Shown one piece after another: positions 8,855 through 20,746 of a stretch of DNA of 64,000 nt. Position numbers and translations under genes: made by a program. The notes under the pieces were generated by a model, which was not told the origin of the DNA, did not search any database, and was given only the letters and a program-made list of their open reading frames with translations. The DNA is from Methylicorpusculum sp. (GTDB lineage: Bacteria; Pseudomonadota; Gammaproteobacteria; Methylococcales; Methylomonadaceae): NCBI RefSeq assembly GCF_030651835.1, contig NZ_JAUSBX010000125.1, forward strand, positions 46,732-110,731, given 5' to 3'. Every line of letters starts with the position of its first letter. Position 1 is the first letter of the stretch.

Positions 8855-9492
8855 TCAGAGTTAGGTTGGTTTTCTTGAAATGCCTTGCGTCAACAAGCCT
8901 GGATTATTTCGTCAACCGCTTCTCTTAGAGTTGATTTTGTCAAGATCCTCTATCAGCTAATAAGTCCATCTCAATCAGAATTGTGGTTTATTTTTAGATA
9001 AAAATGACACAAAACGCGGATAATGGCTTCATTAGGTGCGAATTTTGAAATAGTCGGCACTCAAAAGGTGCGTCTACTAAACTTTAAGGCTTTGTCGCAA
9101 CCTGTCATGCTTTTATTTTTGCCTGTCTTTACTATTTAAATCACGGGGTTACTTTAGCTTTAAGGGTGAGGCGATATTTTTGGCAATATTTGTGCATGCT
9201 GATACCTATCAAACCCTGCGCTCTTAAATTAAAACCGGATTTGCTGGTCCTCATAAGAATTTTATGTGCTGAGCAGTACAGAAATTACTGAGAAATTATC
9301 GATTTCAAGTTTTCTAAGCTTTACAGGACGCTATCAAATTAATGGATTATTTTTCCAGCAGAGAATTTTAAAGATGAATGGATGCTATTTGAGTTTTTAA
9401 CTAAATTTTTTCGGCGGGTTGTTTTATAAACCACAAAAACAGTGATTGTATAAAACGGTCGTTTTTTTAACTTAAGCCATTCGGAATTGGAT
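8855..9492. other. 638-base gap between sdhAF4 and sdhC
   Basis: AT-rich, with no credible coding frame on either strand and no clear riboswitch. It probably holds the main sdhCDABE promoter and a long leader. A partial symmetric element around 9173-9200 (GATATTTTTGGCAATATTTG) is visible but unassigned. Confidence 0.4.
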
Positions 9493-9867
9493 ATGAATCA
9501 CAACAACAGACCTTTATCACCCCATCTTCAAGTTTACAGGCTACCTCTGACCGGCATAGTGTCCATCACTCATCGGATGACCGGTGTCATGCTGTCGTTT
9601 GGGTTGTTCCTGTTTGTTTATTTAGTTTCATCCATAGCCGGCGGATCTGATTCTTATGCATCAATGCAGGAGGTCATGGATATATGGCTATTTCGTTTGA
9701 TGTATTGGGGCTTCATTTATGCCTTGTTTTTTCATTTGGTACACGGTGTGCGCCATTTGATTTGGGACATGGGCAAAACGTATGAAAAAGAAAATCTGGA
9801 CAGTCTGGCTATTAAAGAACTGATCATTTCTTTTTCTTTGACCTTATTTACTTTCATTTTTGTTTGA
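9493..9867 (+). CDS. sdhC: Succinate dehydrogenase cytochrome b556 subunit
   Basis: A 124-residue membrane anchor starting MNHNNRPLSPHLQVYRLPLT; PLSPHLQVYR and SITHRMTG are SdhC signatures. Three transmembrane helices are visible, and HLVHGVRHLIWD contains the His expected to ligate haem b. It anchors SdhAB and helps form the ubiquinone site. An in-frame TTG at 9487 precedes the ATG at 9493. First gene of the tightly packed sdhCDABE set. Confidence 0.95.
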   Translation: MNHNNRPLSPHLQVYRLPLTGIVSITHRMTGVMLSFGLFLFVYLVSSIAGGSDSYASMQEVMDIWLFRLMYWGFIYALFFHLVHGVRHLIWDMGKTYEKENLDSLAIKELIISFSLTLFTFIFV

Positions 9868-9880
9868 TAGGCTGTTAATT

Positions 9881-10261
9881 ATGGATTTTAGAACCCCTTT
9901 ATCAAAGGTTAAAGGTCTGGGCTCTGCAAAGTCCGGCACTTCACATTGGTGGTTGCAGCGAGTGACAGCCGTAGCGCTGGTCCCGTTGTCATACTGGTTA
10001 GTAATATTGCTCGATATGACTTTAAATGCCCCTTATCAAGAAACAGTAGCATGGATGAATGAGCCTTTTCACTCGGTGTGCATCATTGCCTGGGTTCTGG
10101 CTGTTTTCTATCATTCGGCACTGGGTTTGCAAGTTGTGATTGAAGATTACGTGTCCCAGGAAGGCATCAAAATCGTTGCTGTCTGGTCCGTCAATTTGGT
10201 TTTCCTGTTGTTTGCATTGGCCGCATTGATAGCCGTTTTTAAAATTATATTGGTAGGGTAA
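9881..10261 (+). CDS. sdhD: Succinate dehydrogenase membrane anchor subunit
   Basis: A 126-residue three-helix membrane protein starting MDFRTPLSKVKGLGSAKSGT, with the SdhD motif HWWLQRVTAVAL and YHSALGLQVVIEDYV. It completes the haem b and quinone site with SdhC. The ATG at 9881 is chosen over an upstream in-frame TTG because it gives the normal N-terminus. It starts 13 bases after sdhC and ends 3 bases before sdhA. Confidence 0.95.
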   Translation: MDFRTPLSKVKGLGSAKSGTSHWWLQRVTAVALVPLSYWLVILLDMTLNAPYQETVAWMNEPFHSVCIIAWVLAVFYHSALGLQVVIEDYVSQEGIKIVAVWSVNLVFLLFALAALIAVFKIILVG

Positions 10262-10264
10262 ATC

Positions 10265-12049
10265 ATGTCAGGAAGTTACAAAATAATTGAGCATTCTCAC
10301 GATGTCGTTGTTGTTGGGGCAGGAGGCGCTGGACTTAGAGCAACATTTGGCATGGTTGAAAAAGGGTTGAAAACAGCCTGTATTTCCAAAGTTTTTCCTA
10401 CTCGCAGTCATACCGTTGCCGCTCAGGGAGGCATCAGTGCTGCGCTCGGCAATATGGGTGAAGATGATTGGCGATTTCACATGTATGACACCGTCAAAGG
10501 ATCTGACTGGTTAGGCGATCAGGATGCTATCGAATACATGTGCCGCGAAGCAATACCCGCCATTATTGAGTTGGAACATTACGGGGTGCCGTTTTCACGG
10601 ACTCCGGAAGGTAAAATCTACCAGCGCGCATTTGGCGGGATGACGACGCATTATGGTAAAGGTCAGGCTCAGCGCACTTGTGCAGCGGCCGATGTGACCG
10701 GTCATGCGATTTTGCATACGCTGTATCAGCAAGCGCTAAAGCACAATGCCGAATTCTTTGTCGAATACATCGCACTCGATTTGATTATGGAAGGTGATGA
10801 ATGCCGGGGTGTGCTGACCTGGTGTTTGGAAGACGGCCAATTGCATTTGTTTAAAGGCCACATGACGGTTCTGGCAACCGGTGGTTTTGGGCGAAGCTTT
10901 TTTTCCTGTACCTCTGCGCACACTGTAACCGGTGATGGTAATGCCATGGTGTTGCGTGCCGGTTTGCCGCTGCAGGATATGGAATTTATTCAGTTTCATC
11001 CTACCGGCATTTATGGTTCGGGCTGTTTGATTACTGAAGGCGTGAGAGGTGAGGGTGGGTATCTGACCAACTCAGAGGGGGAGCGTTTTATGGAGCGCTA
11101 CGCGCCTTCTGCCAAAGATTTGGCATCGCGGGATGTGGTCAGTCGGGCAATGACGATTGAGATCAATGAAGGCCGTGGCGTAGGCCCGTTAAAAGACCAT
11201 ATTTATCTGCATATTGAGCATCTGGATCCGGCTATCATCTATGAACGTTTGCCCGGTATCGCTGAAACGGCACGTATTTTTGCCGGTGTTGATGTGACTA
11301 AACAGCCCATTCCAGTACTGCCTACAGTTCATTACAACATGGGCGGTATTCCCACCAACTATAAGGCCGAAGTGGTTACCTTAAAAGAAGGCAATCCTGA
11401 TCACATTGTGCCCGGTTTGATGGCCATAGGTGAAGCGGCCTGTGTATCGGTTCATGGTGCTAATCGATTGGGTTCCAACTCCTTGCTTGACTTAGTGGTA
11501 TTTGGCCGTTCTGCAGCCATCCGTTGTGCTGAATTAGTCAAACCCGGCTCGTCCCACAAGCCGCTGGCCAAAAATGCTTGCGATAAAGCGATAGAGCGGT
11601 TCGATAAAATTCGTAATGCCAATGGTAGTCTCGCTACTTCTGAAATCCGTTTGAACATGCAAAAATCCATGCAAACGAAAGCCGCCGTATTTAGAACCGG
11701 GGCAACGCTGGAAGAAGGTGCCAGGCAGATCGCAGAAATACGCGCTACGTTTGAAGATGTCAAAGTCTCCGACAAATCGATGATTTGGAATACCGATCTG
11801 GTGGAGACATTGGAACTGGATAATTTGTTGGCGCAAGCCTCCGTCACGATTAACGCAGCGGCTAATAGAAAAGAAAGCCGTGGAGGACATGCGAGGGAAG
11901 ATTTTTCTAAACGAGATGATGCAAACTGGATGAAACATACACTGACGTGGCTGAATGACGATAAAGTCACAATCGACTACAGGCCGGTTCATATGTACAC
12001 ATTATCTGACGAAGTTGACGTCATTCCACCTAAAGAGAGGGTTTACTAA
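10265..12049 (+). CDS. sdhA: Succinate dehydrogenase flavoprotein subunit
   Basis: A 594-residue flavoprotein oxidising succinate to fumarate. The Rossmann motif [12 protein letters not shown] lies near residues 14-26. The covalent FAD-attachment His is His49 in [32 protein letters not shown] holds substrate-site and catalytic residues. Full length for the family. Its TAA stop overlaps the sdhB ATG by one base, implying translational coupling. Flavinylation of His49 is the step helped by SdhE, and assembly of the flavinylated subunit the step helped by SdhAF4, both encoded nearby. Confidence 0.97.
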   Translation: MSGSYKIIEHSHDVVVVGAGGAGLRATFGMVEKGLKTACISKVFPTRSHTVAAQGGISAALGNMGEDDWRFHMYDTVKGSDWLGDQDAIEYMCREAIPAIIELEHYGVPFSRTPEGKIYQRAFGGMTTHYGKGQAQRTCAAADVTGHAILHTLYQQALKHNAEFFVEYIALDLIMEGDECRGVLTWCLEDGQLHLFKGHMTVLATGGFGRSFFSCTSAHTVTGDGNAMVLRAGLPLQDMEFIQFHPTGIYGSGCLITEGVRGEGGYLTNSEGERFMERYAPSAKDLASRDVVSRAMTIEINEGRGVGPLKDHIYLHIEHLDPAIIYERLPGIAETARIFAGVDVTKQPIPVLPTVHYNMGGIPTNYKAEVVTLKEGNPDHIVPGLMAIGEAACVSVHGANRLGSNSLLDLVVFGRSAAIRCAELVKPGSSHKPLAKNACDKAIERFDKIRNANGSLATSEIRLNMQKSMQTKAAVFRTGATLEEGARQIAEIRATFEDVKVSDKSMIWNTDLVETLELDNLLAQASVTINAAANRKESRGGHAREDFSKRDDANWMKHTLTWLNDDKVTIDYRPVHMYTLSDEVDVIPPKERVY

Positions 12050-12834
12050 TGGTAGAATTTACGCTGCCCAAAAATTCAGTCATAAAAGAAGGTAAAACCT
12101 TCAAAGCCGCACCAGGGGTGACCAATATCCGCCGGTTTGAAGTGTATCGCTGGGATCCGGATAGTGGTGAGAATCCCCGTATCGATATTTATGAAATCGA
12201 CATGGACACCTGTGGACCCATGGTGCTGGATGCCATACTGAAAATCAAGAATGAAATCGACAGCACATTGACCTTCCGGCGCTCATGCCGTGAAGGGGTT
12301 TGCGGATCGTGTGCGATGACCGTCAATGGTAAGAATACGCTGGCGTGTACTAAAGCAATCAGCGATTATCCCGATACCGTCAAAATATTTCCTTTGCCGC
12401 ATATGTCAGTGGTCAAAGATCTGGTGCCTGATATGACGCACTTCTTTGCTCAATATGCGTCCATCAAACCGTGGATAGAAACCCAAACGCCACCGCCGGC
12501 AGATTCCGAAAGACTGCAAAGCAAAGAGGACCGGGCCAAGCTTGATGGGCTATATGAATGCGTGCTTTGCGCTTGTTGCTCGACCAGTTGTCCAAGTTAC
12601 TGGTGGAATAGTGATCGTTATTTAGGGCCTGCTATTTTGTTACAGGCTTATCGGTGGATTGTCGATAGCCGTGATGAGAATACCGGTGAACGTCTGGACG
12701 AGTTGGAAGATCCTTTCAAGTTGTATCGTTGTCATACGATTATGAATTGTACCGATACTTGCCCCAAAGGATTGAACCCGGCTAAAGCGATTGCGGAAAC
12801 CAAAAAGCTGCTGACTCAAAGAAAGCTGGGCTGA
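12049..12834 (+). CDS. sdhB: Succinate dehydrogenase iron-sulphur subunit
   Basis: A 261-residue three-cluster protein. The [2Fe-2S] site is CREGVCGSC plus a downstream Cys. [12 protein letters not shown] gives the [4Fe-4S] ligands and [14 protein letters not shown] the [3Fe-4S] ligands. It passes electrons from FAD in SdhA to quinone. It is about 20 residues longer than the E. coli protein, through an N-terminal extension and a linker rich in Pro. The TGATG junction overlaps sdhE by one base. Confidence 0.96.
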   Translation: MVEFTLPKNSVIKEGKTFKAAPGVTNIRRFEVYRWDPDSGENPRIDIYEIDMDTCGPMVLDAILKIKNEIDSTLTFRRSCREGVCGSCAMTVNGKNTLACTKAISDYPDTVKIFPLPHMSVVKDLVPDMTHFFAQYASIKPWIETQTPPPADSERLQSKEDRAKLDGLYECVLCACCSTSCPSYWWNSDRYLGPAILLQAYRWIVDSRDENTGERLDELEDPFKLYRCHTIMNCTDTCPKGLNPAKAIAETKKLLTQRKLG

Positions 12835-13076
12835 TGGCTAATCTCAGTCAACTGCGGTGGCAATGCCGCCGCGGCACACTGGAATTGGATTTAATGTTAA
12901 TGCGTTATCTGGAGGCCTCTTACGAAGGCGCGTCTCCAGACGAACAAACGTGGTTTGTTCAATTATTGACGTTAGAAGATAATGTCTTGATGCCGTTATT
13001 GATGGGTGAGCAGCAAGCAGAAATTGAAAGCTTGAGGTTTATCGTTAAAAAAATTCGTTCTGTGTCGCCTAGTTAG
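12834..13076 (+). CDS. sdhE: FAD assembly factor SdhE
   Basis: An 80-residue protein of the SdhE/CptB family. The conserved RRGTLELD (near residues 12-19) contains the RGxxE motif known to contact SdhA during covalent FAD attachment. Its start overlaps the sdhB stop. In many gammaproteobacteria sdhE lies elsewhere; here it closes the sdh operon. A 10-bp-stem terminator follows. Confidence 0.93.
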   Translation: MANLSQLRWQCRRGTLELDLMLMRYLEASYEGASPDEQTWFVQLLTLEDNVLMPLLMGEQQAEIESLRFIVKKIRSVSPS

Positions 13077-13152
13077 TCAGTCTGTCCCTTGATGTTCGCG
13101 GTTATTCAACCGGAATTACATTTCCAAATCACTGCTTTAATTATTGATGAAT

Positions 13153-13182
13153 CACTTCCCCAAATCAAAACGGGGAAGTGAC
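13153..13182. terminator. Bidirectional terminator between sdhE and the FlgO-like gene
   Basis: TCACTTCCCC (13153-13162) pairs perfectly with GGGGAAGTGA (13173-13182). It lies between two converging genes. The flanking T-richness is modest (CTTATTATT on the plus strand). Confidence 0.7.
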
Positions 13183-13194
13183 TTATTATTGCGT

Positions 13195-13824
13195 TTATTC
13201 TAACGGCTCAAATTCTGATTTTGATTCGTCAGTATCCGCTTTTTCGGCTTCTGCCGGCTTATTTACTTCCTTTTCGACTTTTTCTATTTTCTTTGGCTTG
13301 AGCAGGTTTTTGACATCAGGCCCCATTGCGACTGATAAATCAGAAGTTGAGATAAAGTGCCCGGTTTCTATATCAACCACTCTTAATGAAATATAGGCAT
13401 GTTCTTTACCTGGCGCGAATACGCCGATAATGAGAGCGCTGGCGCCCACTTTGTTCAAATCGGCTTTGGTCGCATCGGAAAGATGTAAAATGCCGCTGTC
13501 ATTTTTCACGAAGATTTCAGTAGGCAATTCCATTCCCATGATCTGATAACCTGACCGGTGTAAAGCTGAAGAAATCTGCTCGGATATAATTCTGCCGAAT
13601 GACAGGGTCTGGCCTAAATCATCGGTATTGACCAATGAATTAATCACTACAAGACTGCCGCGCGGTAATGGCTGTCTCAGATTTTTGATTAAATCCTGAA
13701 CGGCATCGTAACTGACTTCAACTAAATCATCATCGTCAACTTCATCGGAATAATACATAGGCCCGCATCCTGAAAGAGCGAGCGAGGCTAAAAACAATAA
13801 AGTGATTGTTTGGGATCTGATCAT
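13195..13824 (-). CDS. FlgO-family lipoprotein
   Basis: A 209-residue protein with a lipoprotein signal peptide: MIRSQTITLLFLASLALSGC, lipid-attachment Cys at residue 20. It then has a FlgO-type domain (about 45-170) and an acidic/Lys-rich disordered tail. FlgO-like proteins are outer-membrane lipoproteins, some needed for flagellar rotation. No flagellar gene is near, so a motility role cannot be inferred from context. Start supported by AGGAG 7 bases upstream. Confidence 0.75.
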   Translation of the reverse strand: MIRSQTITLLFLASLALSGCGPMYYSDEVDDDDLVEVSYDAVQDLIKNLRQPLPRGSLVVINSLVNTDDLGQTLSFGRIISEQISSALHRSGYQIMGMELPTEIFVKNDSGILHLSDATKADLNKVGASALIIGVFAPGKEHAYISLRVVDIETGHFISTSDLSVAMGPDVKNLLKPKKIEKVEKEVNKPAEAEKADTDESKSEFEPLE

Positions 13825-14035
13825 ATAAACGTCTCCTGGAAATTAAGCGGCAAGTTCAGCCTATATTATAGATGGCGCTATAAGGATTTAAGCTGAACTT
13901 TTTAGTATTTATGCTGAAAATATTCAGATTTGTGAGTTGATGCAGCGAGATTGCTTTATTGTTGGTAAGGTGCCGGTTAAGCCGGATAGTTTGGAACAAA
14001 CAATAACTTATTGTTTAAATATAATTTTTTCAAAA

Positions 14036-14239
14036 TTAAAACCAGCTGAACTTTGAATTAAGAAAGTAAATGATTGAAAACAGGGTGAGTTCAAAAAAGG
14101 CGAGTAACCAGAAATAAAATACAAAAAAAATGACTCTAATTTGCTTTTCTTCCTGTTTTTTACCTCTGGCTAATAGCAATCCACCCAAAAATGCGAGCAG
14201 CAGCATTGCTATCAAGCCAATGATGACAGGATTGTTCAT
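14036..14239 (-). CDS. Small two-helix membrane protein downstream of ftsK
   Basis: A 67-residue protein starting MNNPVIIGLIAMLLLAFLGG. It has two predicted membrane helices (about 5-24 and 36-60) separated by a charged RGKKQEEKQIR segment. It begins 2 bases after the ftsK stop on the same strand, so it is likely co-translated with ftsK. I do not recognise the family. The tight coupling and coherent topology argue for a real gene. Confidence 0.55.
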   Translation of the reverse strand: MNNPVIIGLIAMLLLAFLGGLLLARGKKQEEKQIRVIFFVFYFWLLAFFELTLFSIIYFLNSKFSWF

Positions 14240-14241
14240 GG

Positions 14242-16521
14242 TTAGTCTTTAGGTGGAGGCGGGGCTAAAACCTCTCTTGAGCCATTTGTTTCGGCTGAAC
14301 TGACAATGCCGGCCGATTCCATGTCTTCAATCATTCGTGCAGCCCTGTTATAGCCTACTTTAAAGCGTCTTTGAACGCTGGATATTGAGGCTTTACGGGA
14401 TTCTGTGACAAACATGACCGCTTCGTCGTAAAGGGGGTCTGTTTCGCTATCGTCACTCGTGTTTCCGCCGAAACCGTCGCTGCTATCGGATTTTTCCTGA
14501 GTAATTTCTTCAAGATAATTAGCAGGCCCTGTTTTTTTCAAGAATTCAACGACACGGTGGACTTCATGATCATCGACAAATGCGCCATGCGCTCTGATCG
14601 GGATGCTGGTGCCGGAAGGCAGAAAGAGCATGTCACCATTGCCTAAAAGGGTTTCAGCCCCACCTTGATCCAGAATGGTACGGGAATCGATACGTGAAGA
14701 AACCTGGAACGAAATACGAGTTGGCACGTTTGCTTTAATCAAGCCCGTCAAGACATCGACTGAGGGCCGTTGTGTCGCCAGAATCAAATGGATGCCGGCA
14801 GCCCGTGCTTTTTGGGCGAGTCTTGCAATCAACTCCTCAACTTTTTTGCCGACAATCATCATCATGTCTGCCAGTTCATCGATCACAATAACAATGCTGG
14901 GCAACGTAGTCAGCGTCGGGAATTCCTCGCCATCTTCTAAAGGTCTTTCCAAAACGAAGAACGGATCACGGATGGTTTCTCCCTTTTCGGCGGTGTCATT
15001 GATCAGTTGATTAAAACCGGCCAGATTGCGCACTCCCATTTTAGACATCAGTTTATAGCGTCGTTCCATCTCGCCCACCGCCCAACGAAGCGAATTACTG
15101 GCTTCTTTCATATCGGTAACGACCGGGGTCAGCAAATGTGGGATGCCATCGTACACCGACAATTCCAGCATTTTCGGGTCGATCATGATCATTCGGACGT
15201 CTTGAGGCGTCGACTTATAGAGCAGACTGAGGATCATGGTATTGATTGCGACCGATTTTCCGGAGCCGGTGGTGCCGGCAACCAAAGCATGAGGCATTTT
15301 GCCGAGATCCGCTACTACCGGAATGCCCGAGATATCTTTTCCCAATGCTAAGGTCAGTGCGGACTTGGCTTTCTCAAATCCGTTGGAGGCTAATAATTCC
15401 TTCAGGTTGACTATTTCGCGTTCTTGATTGGGAATCTCAAGACCTATGACAGATTTGCCGGGAATGATTTCGACAATTCGGACACTGGAGACAGATAAGG
15501 CTCTGGCCAAATCTTTCGACAAACTGCTGATGCGGCTTACTTTTACGCCTGCGGCCGGTTGTAACTCAAATCGGGTAATAACAGGACCTGGATGAACCGC
15601 AACGACCTCAACAACCACGTTAAAGTCTTGGAGGATATCTTCAACCAGGCGAGACATTTCCTCCAGTTCGCTTTGGGTATAGCCTTTCACGCGCGTATCG
15701 CGTTCATCCAGTAAATCTAAAGTAGGCAATTGTCCTGAGCTGACTTTTGAAAGGTCGACTCGAATGGCTTGCTTCGACGAGGGTTTAGGTTTGTTTTCAA
15801 AGATTGGTTCAGGTTGAAAAACGGAAGGAGCCGTCTTTTTACGTGCTTTGGTGTCAGGTTTTTGGGTTTGCGCGGGTGACGCTTCTTCGTTATGGGTTTC
15901 GGGTGCAAACTCGTCATGAGTCAGTTTTAATAATTGCCGGGTCAAAAAACGGCAAAACAACAAAGAGTATTTACCTACATCATCGATAACTTTTAACCAG
16001 GATACACCGGTAAATAAGGTGATTCCTGCCAATAAAACCGCCAGTGATAATAATGTTGCACCGGAGTCACCGACTATTACAACCAAAGAATCGCCAATTT
16101 CCTGGCCCAGAATGCCGCCGGTATTTCGAGGTAATTCAATAGGCGCTCTCAACAGATGAAGATAAAGTAACGCGGTTCCGGATAAGGTGGTGGCAATAAA
16201 GCCAAGCCATCTGAGGCTTAATATGAATTTACCATTGTTCGATTGGCCCTGGGTATACACCAAGCAGCCATGCCAGCCAATCATGACAGGGAAAAGGTAA
16301 GCCATGATGCCAAACAAGCTCAGACAGAAATCCGAAAGCCATGCGCCCACCATGCCGCCCGCGTTGACTATCGCTTGCCCCGATCCGCTATGAGACCATC
16401 CTGAATCCTCGTTGCTGAAAGTAACCAGGGAAATTAAAAAAAACACTGCTACTGTGGATAAGCCCAGCAATGCTATTTCTCGTAATCCACGAATTGTTTT
16501 TTCTTCTATCACGGCAGACAT
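14242..16521 (-). CDS. ftsK: DNA translocase FtsK
   Basis: A 759-residue protein: four or five N-terminal membrane helices (to about residue 170), a Pro/Lys-rich linker, then the alpha/beta RecA-like motor with Walker A GTTGSGKS and Walker [13 protein letters not shown], and a C-terminal gamma winged helix that reads KOPS sites. It pumps DNA at the septum and activates XerCD at dif. The linker is short compared with the E. coli protein, as in most non-enteric bacteria. The ATG at 16521 (product [12 protein letters not shown]) is preferred to an upstream ATG at 16554. It is divergent from trxB. Confidence 0.96.
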   Translation of the reverse strand: MSAVIEEKTIRGLREIALLGLSTVAVFFLISLVTFSNEDSGWSHSGSGQAIVNAGGMVGAWLSDFCLSLFGIMAYLFPVMIGWHGCLVYTQGQSNNGKFILSLRWLGFIATTLSGTALLYLHLLRAPIELPRNTGGILGQEIGDSLVVIVGDSGATLLSLAVLLAGITLFTGVSWLKVIDDVGKYSLLFCRFLTRQLLKLTHDEFAPETHNEEASPAQTQKPDTKARKKTAPSVFQPEPIFENKPKPSSKQAIRVDLSKVSSGQLPTLDLLDERDTRVKGYTQSELEEMSRLVEDILQDFNVVVEVVAVHPGPVITRFELQPAAGVKVSRISSLSKDLARALSVSSVRIVEIIPGKSVIGLEIPNQEREIVNLKELLASNGFEKAKSALTLALGKDISGIPVVADLGKMPHALVAGTTGSGKSVAINTMILSLLYKSTPQDVRMIMIDPKMLELSVYDGIPHLLTPVVTDMKEASNSLRWAVGEMERRYKLMSKMGVRNLAGFNQLINDTAEKGETIRDPFFVLERPLEDGEEFPTLTTLPSIVIVIDELADMMMIVGKKVEELIARLAQKARAAGIHLILATQRPSVDVLTGLIKANVPTRISFQVSSRIDSRTILDQGGAETLLGNGDMLFLPSGTSIPIRAHGAFVDDHEVHRVVEFLKKTGPANYLEEITQEKSDSSDGFGGNTSDDSETDPLYDEAVMFVTESRKASISSVQRRFKVGYNRAARMIEDMESAGIVSSAETNGSREVLAPPPPKD

Positions 16522-17832
<1,311 letters not shown>

Positions 17833-17906
17833 AAGGGATTGGGCTGTGAATTTGTCTGTATTACCCGTAACTTGAAATCATGAAGATCAATGTGTGACAA
17901 GTGACC

Positions 17907-18602
17907 ATGCAACTGGCTGTTCTTGATCCCCTAAACGACAGCGAGCCGTTTCCGCCCGCTTTCCTTGCCTTGCCGGAACCGAATGGGTTACTGGCCGTGG
18001 GTGGTTGCTTGTCGCCCATACGGTTGGTCAATGCGTATAGACAAGGTATTTTTCCCTGGTACAACCCGGGCGAACCGATTCTTTGGTGGTCGCCCGACCC
18101 TCGTCTGGTTCTCTTTCCGGAAAAGTTGATTGTTTCGCGAAGTCTCGCTAAAAGGCTGCGTAAAGGTGATTATGTTGTGACCTATGATCAAGCGTTTGAT
18201 CAGGTTATGGGGGGTTGTGCAGAGCCCAGGGCTCATGAGTCCGGCACCTGGATTACCGATGAAATCAAAGAAGCTTATCGTGATTTGCATCATCTGGGTG
18301 TTGCTCATTCGGTAGAGGCCTGGTGCAACGGAGAATTGACAGGAGGCCTATACGGCGTTGCTATTGGACAGGTTTTTTTTGGCGAATCGATGTTTCATAC
18401 GCGAACGGATGCGTCCAAAGTCGCTTTTGCCTTTATTGTTGAAAAGCTCAGGCAATGGAATTATCGGTTGATTGATTGTCAGGTCAAAACGCACCACCTG
18501 CTCAGTTTAGGTGCAGAGGAAATTGACCGGGAGGAATTCATTGGTTATTTACACCAGTTTTGTGAAGTTGAGCCAAGGCCTGATGCCTGGCAAGCGCCAT
18601 GA
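17907..18602 (+). CDS. aat: Leucyl/phenylalanyl-tRNA-protein transferase
   Basis: A 231-residue enzyme that adds Leu or Phe to proteins with N-terminal Lys or Arg, marking them for ClpS/ClpAP. Motifs [22 protein letters not shown] and [17 protein letters not shown] are characteristic. The ATG at 17907 is the better of two adjacent starts (in-frame GTG at 17901). It overlaps ate by four bases (ATGA), and infA, clpA and clpS lie 3-7 kb downstream, so the whole N-degron pathway is encoded in this stretch. Confidence 0.96.
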   Translation: MQLAVLDPLNDSEPFPPAFLALPEPNGLLAVGGCLSPIRLVNAYRQGIFPWYNPGEPILWWSPDPRLVLFPEKLIVSRSLAKRLRKGDYVVTYDQAFDQVMGGCAEPRAHESGTWITDEIKEAYRDLHHLGVAHSVEAWCNGELTGGLYGVAIGQVFFGESMFHTRTDASKVAFAFIVEKLRQWNYRLIDCQVKTHHLLSLGAEEIDREEFIGYLHQFCEVEPRPDAWQAP

Positions 18603-19315
18603 CTAGCATCAATCTTTATGTGTCTGGTGAATATCCCTGCGGTTACCTTGAAAATCATACTGCACGCTCTGCTTTTGTGCATCCTTCCGAGGCTATCAAC
18701 ACCGTACTGTATTCAGATTTAATTGCACTGGGGTTTCGCCGAAGCGGTGACAACATTTACAGGCCGAATTGCACATCTTGTAATGCGTGTATTCCAACAC
18801 GGCTCAAGGTGCCTGAATTTCTGCCCACTCGTAGCCAAAAGCGTTGTATTGCGCGTAACCAAAAGACCGAGGTTGTCATCAGGCCGGATCAATTCGATGT
18901 CGGTCAGTTTGCCTTGTACAAGCGTTATTTAGCCAGCAGGCATAACGAACACGGTAATGAGGAACTGGAGGCGGATGATTTTATGGGCTTTCTCGGCAGT
19001 CATTGGGGTGATACGCATTTTGTCGAATTTCGTAATGAGGGCACTTTATTTGCGGTAGCTGTTGTCGATCAAGTTGAAAATGGCTTGTCCGCGGTCTATA
19101 CGTTTTTTGATCCGGATTTTTCTGATTACAGTCCCGGGGTTTATGCTGTTCTTTGGCAAATTGAGCACGCCAGGCAGTTAAAGCTGGATTGGCTTTACCT
19201 CGGGTTTTGGATAAAACAGTGCCAAAAAATGGCTTATAAAAGTAATTACCAGCCATTACAGTTGTTCAATGGCAAACAATGGGTCGATTACCCGGGTGAG
19301 CATGAGGCTGTTTGA
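18599..19315 (+). CDS. bpt: Aspartate/glutamate leucyltransferase (Bpt/Ate family)
   Basis: A 238-residue bacterial arginyltransferase homologue. Bacterial members (Bpt) transfer Leu to N-terminal Asp or Glu. The N-terminal Cys cluster CTSCNACIP is conserved. [27 protein letters not shown] catalytic region and [19 protein letters not shown] close the family match. Translationally coupled to aat. A fragment of the dispersed inverted-repeat family begins right at its stop codon. Confidence 0.94.
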   Translation: MTSINLYVSGEYPCGYLENHTARSAFVHPSEAINTVLYSDLIALGFRRSGDNIYRPNCTSCNACIPTRLKVPEFLPTRSQKRCIARNQKTEVVIRPDQFDVGQFALYKRYLASRHNEHGNEELEADDFMGFLGSHWGDTHFVEFRNEGTLFAVAVVDQVENGLSAVYTFFDPDFSDYSPGVYAVLWQIEHARQLKLDWLYLGFWIKQCQKMAYKSNYQPLQLFNGKQWVDYPGEHEAV

Positions 19316-19366
19316 GTGGGTTTTCAAGCCCAAAATGAGGCTGAAAATATCAAGCTGGGAATGGCT
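19313..19366. repeat. Dispersed inverted-repeat family, partial copy
   Basis: The block ending CAAGCTGGGAATGGCT matches the right half of the copies at 30326, 34593, 38598 and 54304, including the CCCAAAATGA-GGCTGAAAATAT core. It starts at the ate stop codon and has no recognisable left arm. Confidence 0.65.
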
Positions 19367-19457
19367 GAGATTTTGCGAGTTTGTACAGTATTCAATTTTC
19401 TCGTTATATAATTGTTTGAAATACTTTAAGTTACAGTTTTGAAAAGGAAAACAATCA

Positions 19458-20474
19458 GTGAAATCAAAAACCGCCATTTTGCTTTTAAATTTGGGAACCC
19501 CTGATAGTCCGAGCCGCTGGGATGTGGGAAGCTATTTGAGTCAGTTTTTAAATGACCCGCGAGTGATTGATATTCCGTGGTTAGCCAGAAAAATTCTGGT
19601 TAATTGTATTATTGTGCCGTTTCGCTCCGGCAGTTCCTCCAAGCTTTACAAAGCAATTTGGGACAAAGAATATGGCTCACCATTACTGAAACACACGGTT
19701 GACCTGCAAAATAAGCTGCAAAAAGTGGTGGGTGGCGACATCAAAGTTGAGATGGCTATGCGTTACAAAAATCCAAGTATGGATTCGGTGCTGGAACGCA
19801 TGCGTAAAGAGGGTTATCACAAAATTATCGTTTTTCCGTTATTTCCACAATATGCATCCAGCAGTACAGGCAGTGCGTTACAGCGGTTTATGGAAATCGT
19901 TAGCCGGTGGTGGGTGATTCCTGAGATTAAAATTATTTCTCAGTATTTTGATAACGATGACTTTATCAATTGTATTGTTAACCGAGGTAAAAAATACGAT
20001 CTTAATCAATATGACCACATTATCTTCAGCTACCATGGTTTACCTGAAAGGCAGGTTGACAAGGTCTATAATGACGGTTACTTATGTAAGGATCATGATT
20101 GCGAAGAGAGTTTAACGGAGTCTAATTATTACTGTTATAAAGCGGCTTGTTACCAAACCACAAAGGCCGTGGTTGAAAAGCTGGGTATACCCGAAGATAA
20201 ATATACCCTGAGCTTTCAAAGCCGATTGGATAATAAGTGGTTAACGCCTTTCAGTGATAAAGTCATCGAAGAGCTGGCGGTGAAAGGTGCTAAAAAATTA
20301 CTGGTTTTTTCTCCGGCATTTACTGCCGATTGCCTGGAAACTGTTTACGAAATCGGGACTGAATACCAGGAGATATTTCATAAACACGGTGGGGAGAAGA
20401 TACAGCTGGTGGAAAGTTTAAACAGTGGCGACGACTGGGTTGAAACCATTAAAAAAATAGCGCTTTCAGCTTAG
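19458..20474 (+). CDS. hemH: Ferrochelatase
   Basis: A 338-residue enzyme inserting Fe(II) into protoporphyrin IX, the last step of protohaem synthesis. Signatures: LLLNLGTPDSP at the N-terminus, FSYHGLPERQ with the catalytic His, and FTADCLETVYEI with the catalytic Glu. It starts with GTG at 19458, with AAAGGAAAAC upstream. It is a stand-alone gene between the ate repeat fragment and a MITE-like element. Confidence 0.95.
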   Translation: MKSKTAILLLNLGTPDSPSRWDVGSYLSQFLNDPRVIDIPWLARKILVNCIIVPFRSGSSSKLYKAIWDKEYGSPLLKHTVDLQNKLQKVVGGDIKVEMAMRYKNPSMDSVLERMRKEGYHKIIVFPLFPQYASSSTGSALQRFMEIVSRWWVIPEIKIISQYFDNDDFINCIVNRGKKYDLNQYDHIIFSYHGLPERQVDKVYNDGYLCKDHDCEESLTESNYYCYKAACYQTTKAVVEKLGIPEDKYTLSFQSRLDNKWLTPFSDKVIEELAVKGAKKLLVFSPAFTADCLETVYEIGTEYQEIFHKHGGEKIQLVESLNSGDDWVETIKKIALSA

Positions 20475-20510
20475 AGCATTGTTTTTGAGGCTAAATGAAT
20501 TGTTTTAGGC

Positions 20511-20682
20511 TTAATTCTACTTTGTCAGATTACATACAAACTCGTCATCCTCGCCGGGAAGCGGGGATCCAGTGCCAGGGACGGTAAGCTTAAATCCATC
20601 CATGGAGCCTGGATTCCGGCAATCCCTGCCGGAATGACGATTCTGAATTGTGCGTTCATTGAATGTGACAAAGTAGAATTAA
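20511..20682. mobile_element. MITE-like element with perfect 17-bp terminal inverted repeats
   Basis: TTAATTCTACTTTGTCA (20511-20527) is exactly inverted at 20666-20682, bounding 172 bases with no coding capacity. Inside is a second long palindrome: a CGTCATCCTCGCCGGGAAGC arm near 20542 and its partner near 20610-20640. The interior resembles the GTCATTCC...GGAATGAC-type repeats scattered in many proteobacterial genomes. Nature as a non-autonomous transposable element is inferred. Confidence 0.75.
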
Positions 20683-20746
20683 ATAAAAGCACGCAATTCA
20701 TTTTTTGAAAGAATCCAAATTATTTTTTATATAAGGTTGATCCGGC

